From the NCBI GenBank assembly GCA_026260175.1, contig JAKCWW010001190.1, positions 1-64,000 of the forward strand: DNA of 64,000 nt. The letters run 5' to 3'. Positions 53,560 to 64,000 of the stretch are shown here, one piece after another (the first letter of the stretch is position 1; every line of letters begins with the position of its first letter). Position numbers and translations under genes: made by a program. Below the pieces are notes generated by a model, which did not search any database, had not been told where the DNA came from, and saw only the letters and a list, made by a program, of their open reading frames with translations. The stretch is from Reticulitermes lucifugus. Its lineage: Eukaryota > Arthropoda > Insecta > Blattodea > Rhinotermitidae.

Positions 53560-54630
53560 CTATTTTATCTTCCTGAGGATGGTTCGAAACGAAACCAGAC
53601 ATGTTGGGGATGAAGTACTATATACTATACATCACATGAGTGTATTTAGTTGGATTTTAATAAACAGCAAAACTAATACACGAACAATATATAATATTAA
53701 GATCCTAAGCACTAACATCTCAAGACAGACGTCCTCCATGGAGATGGTTAGTTGCTTTTAGCCTACTTGCCTCTCTTGAGGAGAGAAAGTAAATGTTAAC
53801 GAAACTTCAGAAGTTTTTGACAATGGTTGATCAATGTTAATAACATTATTCTGGGTATATTACTTATATTGATATAAACAAATTTTCGGGAATTAGCTGT
53901 AGGCCCGTCTTCACGTAATTGGCTGTCATTACACTGACAAATATGTATTAATTTATAAATTTATTTATTACATTTTAAGGTCTATGTGGGGGAGAGGAAG
54001 GTTCAGGCGCTTCACCGTCTGTGGCTATCTGCCCCTCGACAAAATTCAAGTTAACAAGTCTGCTACGTAGGTAACCTGGATTAAAAATACATAAAACTTT
54101 ACATATGCCAGTCTGCGAAGTGGTGTGACAGATTGGCGGCAAAAGTTTTTTTAAAAGGAAAGATTTCAGACCTAGTTGGATTCAGTTCTAAGTAAGAATT
54201 AGTGTAAAGACAGTTTGCATAACATTGCCTACTCTGGACTGTACCAAATATGCTAGTGCAGGAAGTGCAGCGTTGAATTCATTGGGTCATGCATGCCAGT
54301 ATGAAAAAAACCCAGTCATTTACATCAGTAACCGCTCGTTAAACCATAATTGTTTGTAATTACATGCATTAATAAGTTCCTTGCAACAAACTGTATTAAG
54401 AAGGAGGTATTGAGTAACTTTAAAATACGTTGCAATTTACGTTGCTCTTTAAGGACGTCTTGTTTTATTGGTTTAATTTAAATGGCCTTGATGTTATAAA
54501 AACACCCAGAGAGAACTGCTTCAGACTGGAGGTTCTTCAACATAAAAGAATGACACACGAGAGAAGGGCGGTGTCTGTCCATGTATTTAATCTTCGTAAC
54601 TACTCAAGGAGTTTTAATGAAATTTAGTAT
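53560..54630. other. non-coding stretch, nothing recognised
   Basis: AT-rich with moderate CpG; no exon or known element is seen. Confidence 0.4.
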
Positions 54631-54635
54631 TGATA

Positions 54636-54853
54636 TCTGCGCTCTTTTGGGATTTTACGCAGCGAAGAATAGTAGTTTCTTACCGACATTTCGGGACAAC
54701 CTATCGGTCCCATCTTAAACGGTCAAACAGTCCAAGAACGTTGCGTAACATCCCAGAAGAGCACTGTTCGTGGACTTCTTGACCCTTGAAGATGGGAGTG
54801 ATAGGTTGTCCCGAAACGTAACTATACGCTGCGTAAATTCCAAAAGAGCGTAT
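54636..54853. mobile_element. foldback MITE, family F2, copy 1
   Basis: The left end TCTGCGCTCTTTTGGGATTT, then TACGCAGC is mirrored at the right by GCTGCGTAAATTCC then AAAAGAGCGTA. The inner arms TTTCGGGACAACCTATCGGT and AGGTTGTCCCGAAACGT also pair. The central part differs from the copy at 62818. No coding capacity. Confidence 0.85.
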
Positions 54854-55202
54854 TCTCACTCTACACCACAGGCTGTCGAACACTGTCGGTCCAGTACACC
54901 TTCTACGTCACATGATTCTAATATGAAACCGCGGAATTCTTCAACGAAATTCAAAACTGGTACCTTGTGAGTAAAATTAAACGCGTTATCGCTTCAGCCA
55001 ACTGCCTTTGTGTCAGGAAAACGAATGTGTGGATTTCGTTTGTTCGACAATAACATAGTCCGGTATTTCATAAATATTCTGAGATCTGCAAATGTACGAA
55101 GACAAGTATATACAATTTCCATGAAACTGTCTACCTGTTTGTATATAAAGAAAACAGACGTCAAACATGAAAATTTCAGCGTTGTGAAACTATTGAGCAT
55201 AA

Positions 55203-55244
55203 TATATATATATATATATATATATGTACATATATATATATATT
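55203..55244. repeat. (TA)n microsatellite, interrupted
   Basis: Two TA runs at about 55203-55225 and 55229-55243 separated by TGTACA. Confidence 0.93.
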
Positions 55245-55554
55245 GGTATATGCTACCTGTTACAAGTAAAATGCAAAACAATAGCGTGCACAGTCACAAA
55301 CAGTCTCATGTCCAGCGGTGTAAGACTAAAAATCCAGGACGGTACTGTACTTAATATTAAGGTAGCATATTTCATATTTTATGTTGCCAGGTACGTACGT
55401 ATATAGCTATGCTGTCCCTTTCTTGCCTTCCACCTTACCCTCGCAGTTATTATTTATTTACTTATTTATTTACAATTTGTTGAACGACACCGTCAGTAGT
55501 TCAGAATACATAATGTCAAACGGTGGCGTGATTAATGAATAAATATTGTCGAGG

Positions 55555-55740
55555 AGTGTGGTAGGAAGCAATTTCAGGCTAGTTTGAGGTATTTCGTACA
55601 ACATCAACATTACCTGGAAAGCCTGAGGAAAACGAAAAGAACCCCTATCCAGGATAGTCATTTTCTCGGCCAAGATCCAAACCGGGTACCTCCCAGATAT
55701 AAATCAACAGAGTTAGTGCCCAATGTAACTTTTTGATCCC
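55555..55740 (-). repeat. dispersed repeat R-x, copy 1 (possible SINE)
   Basis: On the minus strand GGGAGGTACCCGGTTTGGAT, then CTTGGCC and further on ATTGCTTCC occur in the same order as at 56285-56430. The GGTTTGGATC could be a worn B box. The class is unclear. Confidence 0.4.
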
Positions 55741-56284
55741 GCGACTCATGCCTTCCATTCTCTTTTGCGCAGCTCACAGGCCACCTTAAAGTAGCAGGAC
55801 TGTACAAACACGATATTCATTGAGCGAAGTCAGTCGCCCTTGGAATTCTTGTATATTTGCATCGCTTCTTCCCACAACCCCAGTCATGAAATAATGTACG
55901 TACACTATCCCTTCTCTGGTAACAAGAACATTTTAATATTACCCGTTATCTCATGAGGCAGAGAGGACATGCAACGCAGGTTTGCAGGGTGTGAACAAAT
56001 TGAAGTGACGGAGTGGATATTATAAGATTATAAGGTAGCCATGTTTCCACTCCACCCCACGTGATGTAATCACGACACCAATTGAAGTAGGCTGCATGTA
56101 ATTACAATAATAGCTAGACTTTAATCAAGAGTGAACTATCTCTTAAGCTAGCCTAGTGGGTAACGGAACCACTTCGGGAAGCTTAGGCAAAATGTTTTAT
56201 GTGAGTATGCGGAGCAGACGTGCGTAATAGCCGAATTTCTGTGTGTTAGTATTATTTAAGACATTCTCACAAGAATACTGCTGG

Positions 56285-56430
56285 TTGGAAGCAATCGGTC
56301 GTAGCGTATTTCAGAGTAATATCCCGGCTTTCGACTGAAGAGACAGGGAAAAGCACAGAAATTCTTATGAAAACATGTAATCCAGGCCAAATTCTAAACC
56401 AGTACCTCCAAAATGATAAATACCGATATA
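56285..56430 (-). repeat. dispersed repeat R-x, copy 2 (possible SINE)
   Basis: On the minus strand TGGAGGTACTGGTTTAGAAT, then TTGGCCTGG, then GATTGCTTCC match the order seen at 55555-55740, with much divergence. Confidence 0.35.
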
Positions 56431-58010
56431 GACGGTTGTGCTGTAGTTGTTTATTTGTCTTAAAGGAATTTATCTTTTGTACCCTGTTCCAACTGTACAG
56501 TTGATAAGTACGGTTACAGTAGTTCTCTTTCCTTTCGTAAGGGAAAAATGGTTTATGGATGTGCCTGTGAATGTTGAACTGCCTGGATATGAGTCAGGAC
56601 AACTGTGTGTCTTAAAGGACAGAACTGCAAAGATATGATATTAAAAGAGTATTCCTACAATCCCACCGATTACAATGACCTGCAGTCTTGTACACGGACA
56701 GCGTGGGTTCGTGTATCACGCGATGCATGTACGTACACTTACATTTACTCTAATTGTGTTAGTGCTGTCCCATTTAGGTAAAGGCCTTAAGATGAAACAA
56801 ACCTTCTTTCAAGTATTCCTACCAAATATCTACAAACAAAATGCAGAAACCCGTAAAACTGGAGGCCCTTGGTCGCCTTGAACTGTGACGTCATATTCTT
56901 GAAATCATGTTCCATTCATTGTGCGGTGCTTACACAAAGCAGACGCATAATCGGAGGTATGTATCTACGGTTGTTCTTCTGTCCATACGTATTTGATATT
57001 CTAAATTACGGGACAAATTTCGAATACATTTTATACCCGGGAGCGGATCGTCCACACTAAAATTTTATGGGCGCATTTCAGGTTACTTAAGTGAAGCCAC
57101 ATTACATTTACTCATATTTCTCAAAAACGGTTCCTCGTACAGATGATTAGTAGGTAGCCTACTCCTGAGATAAAGATCTAATTAATGTCGGAAACTTTTA
57201 ATCTGAAGCTTTCATCGATATTGTAAACAGCCTATTTAACTAAACACAAAAAATATATTATTTGGCTTTTAGCAGTAAGAGTAGCTTTGCAATAACAATT
57301 GCATCTATTCCAGATGCGTTTCAACCCAACGAAGTGCAAGAAATAGCAAATAATGCTGTTCAAATTAAGTATGCTCTATTTTTTCACTTTTTTCTTAAAA
57401 AGGAATTTAACATACCTGTCACCTATTGCAAATAAAGAATCTAACTACATGACCTTGTGGTGATATGCAGTAGTATTCCAAAGTTCATAGTCACAAATAC
57501 CAAAACCTTCTATTCTACCACACGCTCAGGAAGTTCTGATAGTGGACAGAGTTATTTCCTACACACCAGACGTAATGGTCTTACGTCCATAACTCGGTCG
57601 TCGGAGCTTCGTTTATATACGTGAAGGTATGTTAACATTAATACAGCAGATGCTTTATCCTGCGCATTATACCTCAGTATGTACCATTTATATTTCAATT
57701 CAACTAATATGTTTCCAAGAATTGACTTGATTCACTCTTACATAATTCGGACTAACAATATAATAATAGCCGCATCAAAATAATGTTAAGTGACAGCTGC
57801 AACACGCAACGTATAACTTCGGCTATTTTCCGACTCAAGCTCTCGAAAATACGCCAGACCTCGGGCGACAATAACAACTCACTTGCCTTTACATTACTGA
57901 ACATAACCGGCGTATCCAACTTATATTCAGGTATTAAAACAGATAACCATGCTGATGATGAGCGGTTTTATTCAATTTCTCCAACATGTTGTGGAATAAT
58001 TCATAGGAAT
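56431..58010. other. non-coding stretch with moderate CpG
   Basis: No gene recognised. Short open frames at 56447-56638, 56675-56881, 56869-57060 and 57783-58031 overlap each other or lack splice context and family resemblance. Confidence 0.35.
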
Positions 58011-58014
58011 ATTT

Positions 58015-58345
58015 ATTTTATATGGGTCTGAAACTTGATCTGTCGCACTGAGGTAAGCAAATCGATTGGGGGCGTTTGTGAAAAAAGGGGTGCTGAAACT
58101 AATACATGACATGGCACAAAGAAAGTAATGGGAAGATGAAGAAATCACATAATGATCAAATCAAAGAGGATGCAACATACGGAGCAGGTAGTACGACTGG
58201 GAAAAATTATAAATTCCCCCAACATTTTAATAGAAAAATCCCAAAGTAAGAGACCACATGGGAAGTTCTAGCATCGATGGGAAGATATTGCTAAAGTGGG
58301 TCTTCAACGAATATGAAGTAAGCGTGTTGACTAAGTCAAATCGGC
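58015..58345 (+). mobile_element. RTE-like LINE, C-terminal coding remnant, copy A
   Basis: Across shifting frames the translation gives YGSET near the start, then KRMQHTEQVVRLGK, then KSQSKRPHGKF and HRWEDIAKVGLQRI. This is the RTE-type order YGCETW...HVARMGE...GKRPLGRPRRRWEDNIKMDL. It has several frameshifts and a stop, so it is dead. Confidence 0.65.
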
Positions 58346-58889
58346 TTAGTATGTAGTAGATCTACAATTAGTTGTGCATATGTTAATGAACATTAGTGTT
58401 CCATAAATGTCAGAACGTTCTTGACCACCTGGGTGATTATCAACATTTAATTAAACGCCCTTCACCATGAGTTAATTAGTTACATTTAACGATAATAGCT
58501 TCATACCCACTTCATAAGATTGCACTGCCAACCTCCATGTTAGTAACTAATAGTTAGACAACTAGTAATTGGAAAGGAAATACAGCACATAGGATTGACC
58601 CCAATAGAATGGTATGCAATCAAATTTGAATGATAAAAATTATTCATACGAACCAAGATACAAACACACATGTTCTCATAAACCTCATTTTCCTTGTGGA
58701 CTAACGTCTTCATATTTCTCTGCGATCTCTTATGTTACAAAAACTTCTGAGTGTTATTACGTGCCACACTTACGAAAAAAAAACAAACACACTTTGTATC
58801 AGAAATTCCTCACCCTGCTGGCATAAGAAGAAATTGAGTTAATGTAAAGAATGCGGAGAAGCTTTATATTATTTAACTCGTGATCTAAT

Positions 58890-59215
58890 ATATTGGTACG
58901 ATCAAATCGAGGATAATAATATGGGCACAGGAGAGATAATAAATACATAACAAATTTTAGTAGAAAACTTAAAAGGAAGAGACCACCTGGAAAACCAAGG
59001 CATAAATNNGGGGGGGGGTAATATAGAAATCGCTCTTAAAGGAACAGTGTCAGAGGGTGTGGAATGGACAAATTTTGTTCAAGATAGGGCCCAGTGTTGG
59101 GCTGTTGTGAAAACGGAAAGGAATCTGGGGCTCCACAAATGATGGAGAGTTTCCTTACTAGCTACGCGATAGTTGGATTCTCAAGAAGATCTCCCCTCCA
59201 TGGAGTTAGTTAACA
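58890..59215 (+). mobile_element. RTE-like LINE, C-terminal remnant, copy B
   Basis: The translation gives RKRPPGKPRHK, then NIEIALKGTVSEGVEWTNFV, then QDRAQCWAVVKTERNLGLHK and a final ATR*LDSQEDLPSME-type end. It overlaps in content with copy A rather than continuing it, so these are two insertions. A 2-base N call lies inside at 59008-59009, before a G run. Confidence 0.65.
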
Positions 59216-59219
59216 ATTT

Positions 59220-59524
59220 GTAATTGTGAAATATCCGGCAGCAAAGCAATAGAGTATTCTCCACAAGTTGGTAATAATTCGTAAGTACCGCAAAGAATGG
59301 GCGGTAGGTTATCATATATAGGTCTATATAGGTCACAAATGTAGATATGTGTATGTTGTAGAAGTACACACCAGCCACATACTCTAAATTTGGTTCTACA
59401 CCTGTTGAAACACCCAGAGCAACCTCGTTTAAGGACAAGTATTTAGGTCGGAGTTAAAATGTCGTGAAAGTTGTAGGTTTGACCTTACAAACTCCTCGAA
59501 AAATATATCTCTCCTTAATAGTAG

Positions 59525-59559
<35 letters not shown>

Positions 59560-60620
59560 GTAATGAATTAGTAAGCTAAAAATACACTTTCAATTAAAGT
59601 CACAGTACCGATGGGCAACAACTTGGTAAAAATGCAGCAAACAATTTCAATTACTTAAGGAAATTGTAGAGATACATCAGTCAGATTGCCTTCAAAAATA
59701 AACATTTACTCTATCTGCCACAGAAGTCATTTTTAACACCGCGAGGACTGACGTTCATCTAAACTGTGAGTATAAAACTTAATCCCCACCTCACAAAGTA
59801 CACAGACTGGATTCATTATAAAGACCAAGCGGTCTTACTGTTTAGGGCAGTAATCTGTATTTATCGTTAAGAACAGTGCGAGACACATAAATAAGCCGTG
59901 TGGAAAAATGCACAGTTTCTTATTATTACTGCAGATGGTACAACGTTACCGCTTGCCTTAGAATGTTAGCAAATCCTAATAGTTCTTGTGGGTTCGCTCT
60001 GTTCTTGTCGTTAGAGAACGTAAAAAAAAGGTTTGTGTAATACCGTCCGACTTACAGACAAATTGTTTTGGACACGAATGTGAGTTTCATTATTTTCTAC
60101 AGCCTTCGTTTAAAACAGTTTTCGTTCCGATACATACTTAGCGATTCACGATCGACAGTAATGCTTGTAGAATAATTCCATCATCCTAGCTGTGTTGAGC
60201 GTTTCTCGAGAAAACAAAATGTCAGTATTCTTTGAATGTAAATACAGATATAATGCCTGGTGGTTAATATGTTTAACACATTTGCGTCCAGACGACAAAG
60301 AGAGCTTAAGTCACTGTTGCTGAGCAAAGAGAAACAGTTCTGGTACACTACTACAAGCGTAACTCATTTTCGGAACACATACGGTTGGACTCCTTGCTGC
60401 CTAGCACCATCCTTCCGTGCAAAGTTCAGCTGTTACAGAGGTCACTTAAATATTACAAAAATATTTCAGATACTATTTGTAACTTACCAAATGTCCATCG
60501 TCGTTCTTAACCAGATGTATTTATCTGTAAAATAATGAAAAACATAATAATAATTCATTTCAATTCAGTTCTAGTTTATTAATGTGCCGAGTCAACAGCC
60601 AGATGGCCAATTACAGAAAC
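59220..60620. other. non-coding stretch with an (AAT)n tract
   Basis: It holds an AAT trinucleotide run at 59526-59559. No exon or element is recognised otherwise. Confidence 0.4.
59526..59559. repeat. (AAT)n microsatellite
   Basis: About eleven uninterrupted AAT units. Confidence 0.95.
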
Positions 60621-60625
60621 AGCAC

Positions 60626-60664
<39 letters not shown>
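60626..60664. repeat. (AAT)n microsatellite at the left edge of a LINE remnant
   Basis: About twelve AAT units end where LINE-like coding similarity begins. Confidence 0.95.
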
Positions 60665-60665
<1 letters not shown>

Positions 60666-62380
60666 ATTTTACCAAAAGAGACTATAAGCAACATCCTCAA
60701 CCTACCGAATAAGACCATAATATATAATATTATAACATTATGCATAACACTATTAATCCTGGAACATGCCCAAACAAACACAACTTTTGTTGAAGAATTA
60801 AAGGGCTGTAGATTAGAAGAAAAAATTTCCAATGAACAGCTGTTCATAGACTCGGTGGTGATAAAACAGGAAATGCAGGATCAAAAATATATATGACTAC
60901 GCATGCTCCACTGATTGCAAAAAGTCTTTTGATTCACTATCACACACCTGGCTCATAGAAGTTTTAAAATTATATACGATCCATCCTACGATTACAACAA
61001 TTTTGTAAGAGATTATGGAAATGTTTAATACTACATTTAACAGGAATATTCAAAGCAACATAATTAAAGGTGTCCTATACATATCACGAAAAGGAACATT
61101 TCAATGCGATTCAAAGAATCCAATAAGGTTTCGTCTTTTACGCAACTCGGTATCTATAATTTTGAATGAAATTAAATATATATGTATTTCTAAGCATAAA
61201 GCAACATGCTTCATACTATTTAACATATTACATATAGGCATGTAAGTGGATGTTATAAAATCACGCTCTGGAACTGAAAATCAAATGGCATACCTTATAA
61301 ATACAGTGGAGTCATTTTCACGTAACATCAAGATGGGCTTTTATATATATATATATATATATAATTAGTAAATTTTACAAATTTTGAAATGGTATTAATT
61401 GAAGCTATGGACGATGAAGACACCTACAGTGCCCGGAGTTGTACAAGCAAGACACATAGAAGGAACTGAATCAAAGATAAATTATCCGAAGAATTTCACA
61501 GGAGACTAAAGAATAAGCTAAAAACAAAAAAAGAGCAGTCGAAGCTTAGCACAAGCATTAAAAGTGCGCGCTATCCCTGTTTTTACTTATCCATTTCGAG
61601 TAATCCCCTGACCACAGACAAAACTGGAAAGTCTCCAAAGATCTACGCAAACGACAATGACAAGTTATCGGATGAATCATCCTTATTCCAGTCCACAAAA
61701 GGGGAAAGACCTTCTAAGAGCGAGGGTGGAAGAAGTTAGACACTTTCAATGGTACGTTACAAATAAACGGATTCCCTACAAGAATATTTCGTCTTAAAAG
61801 ATATTTCACAACTTCATACAACACTTTATACTGCTGACTGTAACTACACGCCACTAAATTTGCAAGGCAAGTATACTGACTTTGAAACTCTAACAAGAAG
61901 GCGATAAAATTCTGGCACTGAAACGAGAGTCACTCCATGGCCAGCTCGAAATGACTAAGCAAATTCAAAGCCGACAATGGCGCGTGGAACCTATGGCTTA
62001 AACATGGGGAGCTATAACCAGAAAAGAAGGACATTATGGTGCCTATACAGAATCAGGTAATTAATAAAATAAGTTACGTAAGTTACACAAAATGCTATCT
62101 TAATGATCCACTGATTGTAACAAACACATGCAATAACTGTGTTTCTGATAAGCAAAACAAAACCTATTATGAGAGGCGTAAGACTGTTGCATCAACTGAA
62201 TATCATACCAAGCAAGATAATATAGCTAAACACATGCGTCACGAAGTCTTGTTTAAAAGGAACTTAATAAGCATTTCAGTCCCATGGTATAAATGAAAAA
62301 GAAAGAAAACATGGCAGAGGATGTGATGTACAAAATTTATTGGGACCGAAACTTGACAAATAATTCTATGGAGCGGAGTC
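60665..62380 (+). mobile_element. decayed R2/R4-like LINE (reverse transcriptase and C-terminal part)
   Basis: In order along the plus strand: LEHAQTNTTFVEELKGCR (pattern LE.....P.EQKGCR), CKKSFDSLSHTWLIEVLKLY (KAFDSVPHSWL..VL..Y), then ISRKGTFQCDSKNPIRFRLL (I.RGIFQGDSLSPLWF). After a (TA)n insertion come KDKLSEEFHRRLKNKLKT, KGERPSKSEGGRS, HGQLEMTKQIQSRQW, TVASTEYHTKQDNIAKHMRH and DVMYKIYWDRNLTNNS. This fits the long C-terminal half of LINEs of the R2/R4/Dong group; the exact clade is tentative. The catalytic YMDD box region near 61230 is not readable in frame. Many frame changes and stops show it is dead, and the 5' half is missing. Confidence 0.75.
61342..61363. repeat. (TA)n microsatellite inside the LINE remnant
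   Basis: A TA run of about 22 bases interrupts the LINE-like coding similarity between the RT core and the C-terminal part. Confidence 0.93.
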
Positions 62381-62817
62381 CTTCTTTAGAAGCTAGTAGT
62401 TCCGCAGCTAGTCGAGAAATTCCCCGCGTTTTATGCAGTGATGATATATTATTAAATATGGTTTGTAGGCTATACCGTATAAAAAGAACATATTCAAATC
62501 TCATTACCGTGCTAAAAATATTTGGCGAGACACATGCCTCATGAAACTCCTCATTGTGCAGTATTCTACAGACTTACTTCCTCCATCTTAGGTCCAAATA
62601 TTTGTAAAATGAAAGGAAAATATTCTGTTCCGAACGGTGTCAGGCGTTCCCTGAATTTAATCGCCTCTTAACTTCTTCTTGTTGATTTGTTAGTGCCGTT
62701 TCCACATGTTCTCATAAAGCATTTATTTGCGGAGATTTTTCCGGTCCTTCCAGGCAAATTTCAAAACATTCCTTGACAATTGCGTGATTTCAGGCTTCCG
62801 CCGCTGTGTAAAGGAGA

Positions 62818-63005
62818 TCTGCGCTCTTCTGGGATATTACGCAGCATACAATGTTAGTTTCTTACCGACGTTGCGGGACAACCTATCGGTCCCATCTTCA
62901 AGGGTCTTGGACTGCTTGAACCTTGAAATGGGACCGATAGGTTGTCCCGAAACGTCGATAACAAACTACCATTCTACGCTGCGTAAAATCCCAAAATAAC
63001 GCAGA
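62818..63005. mobile_element. foldback MITE, family F2, copy 2
   Basis: The left end TCTGCGCTCTTCTGGGATAT, then TACGCAGC pairs with the right end GCTGCGTAAAATCCCAAAAT, then AACGCAGA. The inner arms CGGGACAACCTATCGGTCCC and GGGACCGATAGGTTGTCCCG are perfect complements over 20 bases. It is about 188 bp, more symmetrical than copy 1 at 54636. Confidence 0.88.
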
Positions 63006-63311
63006 CTTCATTCCTTGGCACACCCAAGATAGCTTCCTTTTTCGTTCTATTATCATCTTTGACTTTTATTTGCCGTTAAGTGGCCTACCGTCTACAGCTG
63101 ACATATTTTAACATTTTAGAAAAATATAAATAATCACAAAATTTTTAATGATTTTATTTTTAAAATTTTAACATGTAAGCATTCAACATAAAAACAATGC
63201 TACGGCTTATTTCGTAGCATAAAACGTATTTAAATAAACTAGGTAAGACAGTCACACAGGACAGGCGAATGTTAGAGAATGAGGACTTAATAGATATCAG
63301 TTTGGCCTAAT

Positions 63312-63560
63312 ACCTTTTTTTTTAATGGCTCGACAGCCCTATATGGGCCTGGCCCTCCTCGTTTCGTCGAGGTTGCATGGTCACACACATTTGAGACACA
63401 CCACAGTCGGTAGGACNNNNNNNNNNNNNNNNNNNNNNNNNNNNNNNNNNNNNNNNNNNNNNNNNNNNNNNNNNNNNNNNNNNNNNNNNNNNNCTAGTAA
63501 GCGAGCGGCCGAAGACCCACGCCTTAGACCGCACGGCCACTGGGATCGGCGGCCTAATAC
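63312..63560 (-). mobile_element. SINE S2, minus copy with an assembly gap inside
   Basis: On the minus strand the head CCCAGTGGCCGTGCGGTCTA, then AGGCGTGGGTCTTCGGCCGC matches 29022-29285. The end GGGCTGTCGAGCCATTAAAA has an A-rich tail. The middle is N at 63417-63493. CpGs are well kept. The plus-strand open frames drawn across the N run are not real genes. Confidence 0.83.
63417..63493. other. assembly gap (77 N) inside SINE S2
   Basis: Seventy-seven N between the two recognisable parts of the SINE copy. Confidence 0.98.
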
Positions 63561-63821
63561 CTTAGGGGTGGCTAAACCAAGAAGTATATGTTGGTCGAGA
63601 CATACTGACGTGAAGGTCAACTTGAAAAGTACACAGAAATTAGATTAGAAAAAGCCTCAAGGACACAGTGCACTTGAGAGGCCTAGACACATACAAACGG
63701 TTACATAACTGTGGACTAGCTTGAAATGCTTTAGAATAGGGTTTCTGTACAGAAAGGGATAAACCTGCATCTTCGTTACTTAATATTATACATTTTCCGT
63801 GCAGTTGTTTTGTATATACAA

Positions 63822-63889
63822 CTTACCAACTTCTGCACAATAGTTATACATGCTCCTACATGTATAACTATTGTGCAGTAGTTGGTAAG
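63822..63889. repeat. near-perfect hairpin, 31-bp arms and 6-base loop
   Basis: The left arm at 63822-63852 and right arm at 63859-63889 are complementary over 31 bases with one mismatch; the loop is CTCCTA. The arm core is CTGCACAATAGTTATACATG. Weak pairing may extend the stem. No second copy is seen in the window. Confidence 0.95.
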
Positions 63890-64000
63890 AAATGAACTTG
63901 TACATACTGAACTTTCGCTTTGCAGGAAGGCAGGGCATTTATTGATAGGCTGAACAATTACCGACTGCTCAAGGATCACCCAGTGTCACGTGTATGTAAG

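Noticed and set aside
63325-63648. Open frames spanning the 77-N gap on both strands
   Set aside because: They exist only because N codons are not stops. The sequence is SINE S2.

Overview
The window is 64 kb of animal nuclear DNA: AT-rich, with introns, microsatellites, tRNA-derived SINEs, LINE fragments and foldback MITEs. The one complete gene and the repeat spectrum fit an insect. A cockroach or termite (Blattodea) is my best guess from repeat style and the strong CpG loss across the gene, but this is inference. I found no bacterial gene, CRISPR array, rRNA, functional tRNA gene or retrovirus-like element.

The main gene is a complete plus-strand TMTC3 orthologue (ER membrane O-mannosyltransferase with TPR repeats). 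It has 14 coding exons from 16596 to 37915. All junctions keep frame with GT/AG sites, giving 1032 residues. A 5' UTR exon part probably starts at 16498, and the promoter and first exon probably lie in the CpG-containing stretch at about 10.6-11.4 kb. The predicted protein has an N-terminal polytopic GT-C-like half with the acidic loop motif, the DUF1736 core, a TPR half, and an unusually long acidic then Ser/Lys-rich tail.

Layout: 1-3078 looks like an intron of an upstream plus-strand gene whose last small exon (3079-3162) is visible. 3163-10600 is intergenic with SINEs and an RTE remnant. 10.6-11.4 kb is the putative TMTC3 promoter. 11.4-37.9 kb is the TMTC3 transcription unit, with foldback MITEs, SINEs, an RTE remnant, a TA-flanked Tigger/pogo transposon in intron 5 and a 65-base palindrome in intron 1. 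37.9-50 kb is a CpG-poor 3' region with a second Tigger remnant and a dimeric minisatellite. 50-64 kb is CpG-containing and rich in repeats: a candidate minus-strand first exon at 52.7-52.8 kb, RTE-like LINE 3' ends, a decayed R2/R4-like LINE, two copies of a second foldback family, a third SINE family and a 31-bp-arm hairpin near the right edge.

The most interesting large-scale signal is compositional. CpG is strongly depleted between about 11.5 and 49.8 kb and not outside it. Copies of the same SINE families inside and outside this interval act as built-in controls: the inside copies have mostly lost CpG to TpG/CpA. This looks like a germline gene-body methylation footprint that extends about 12 kb beyond the TMTC3 stop codon. 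No wholly new system was identified.
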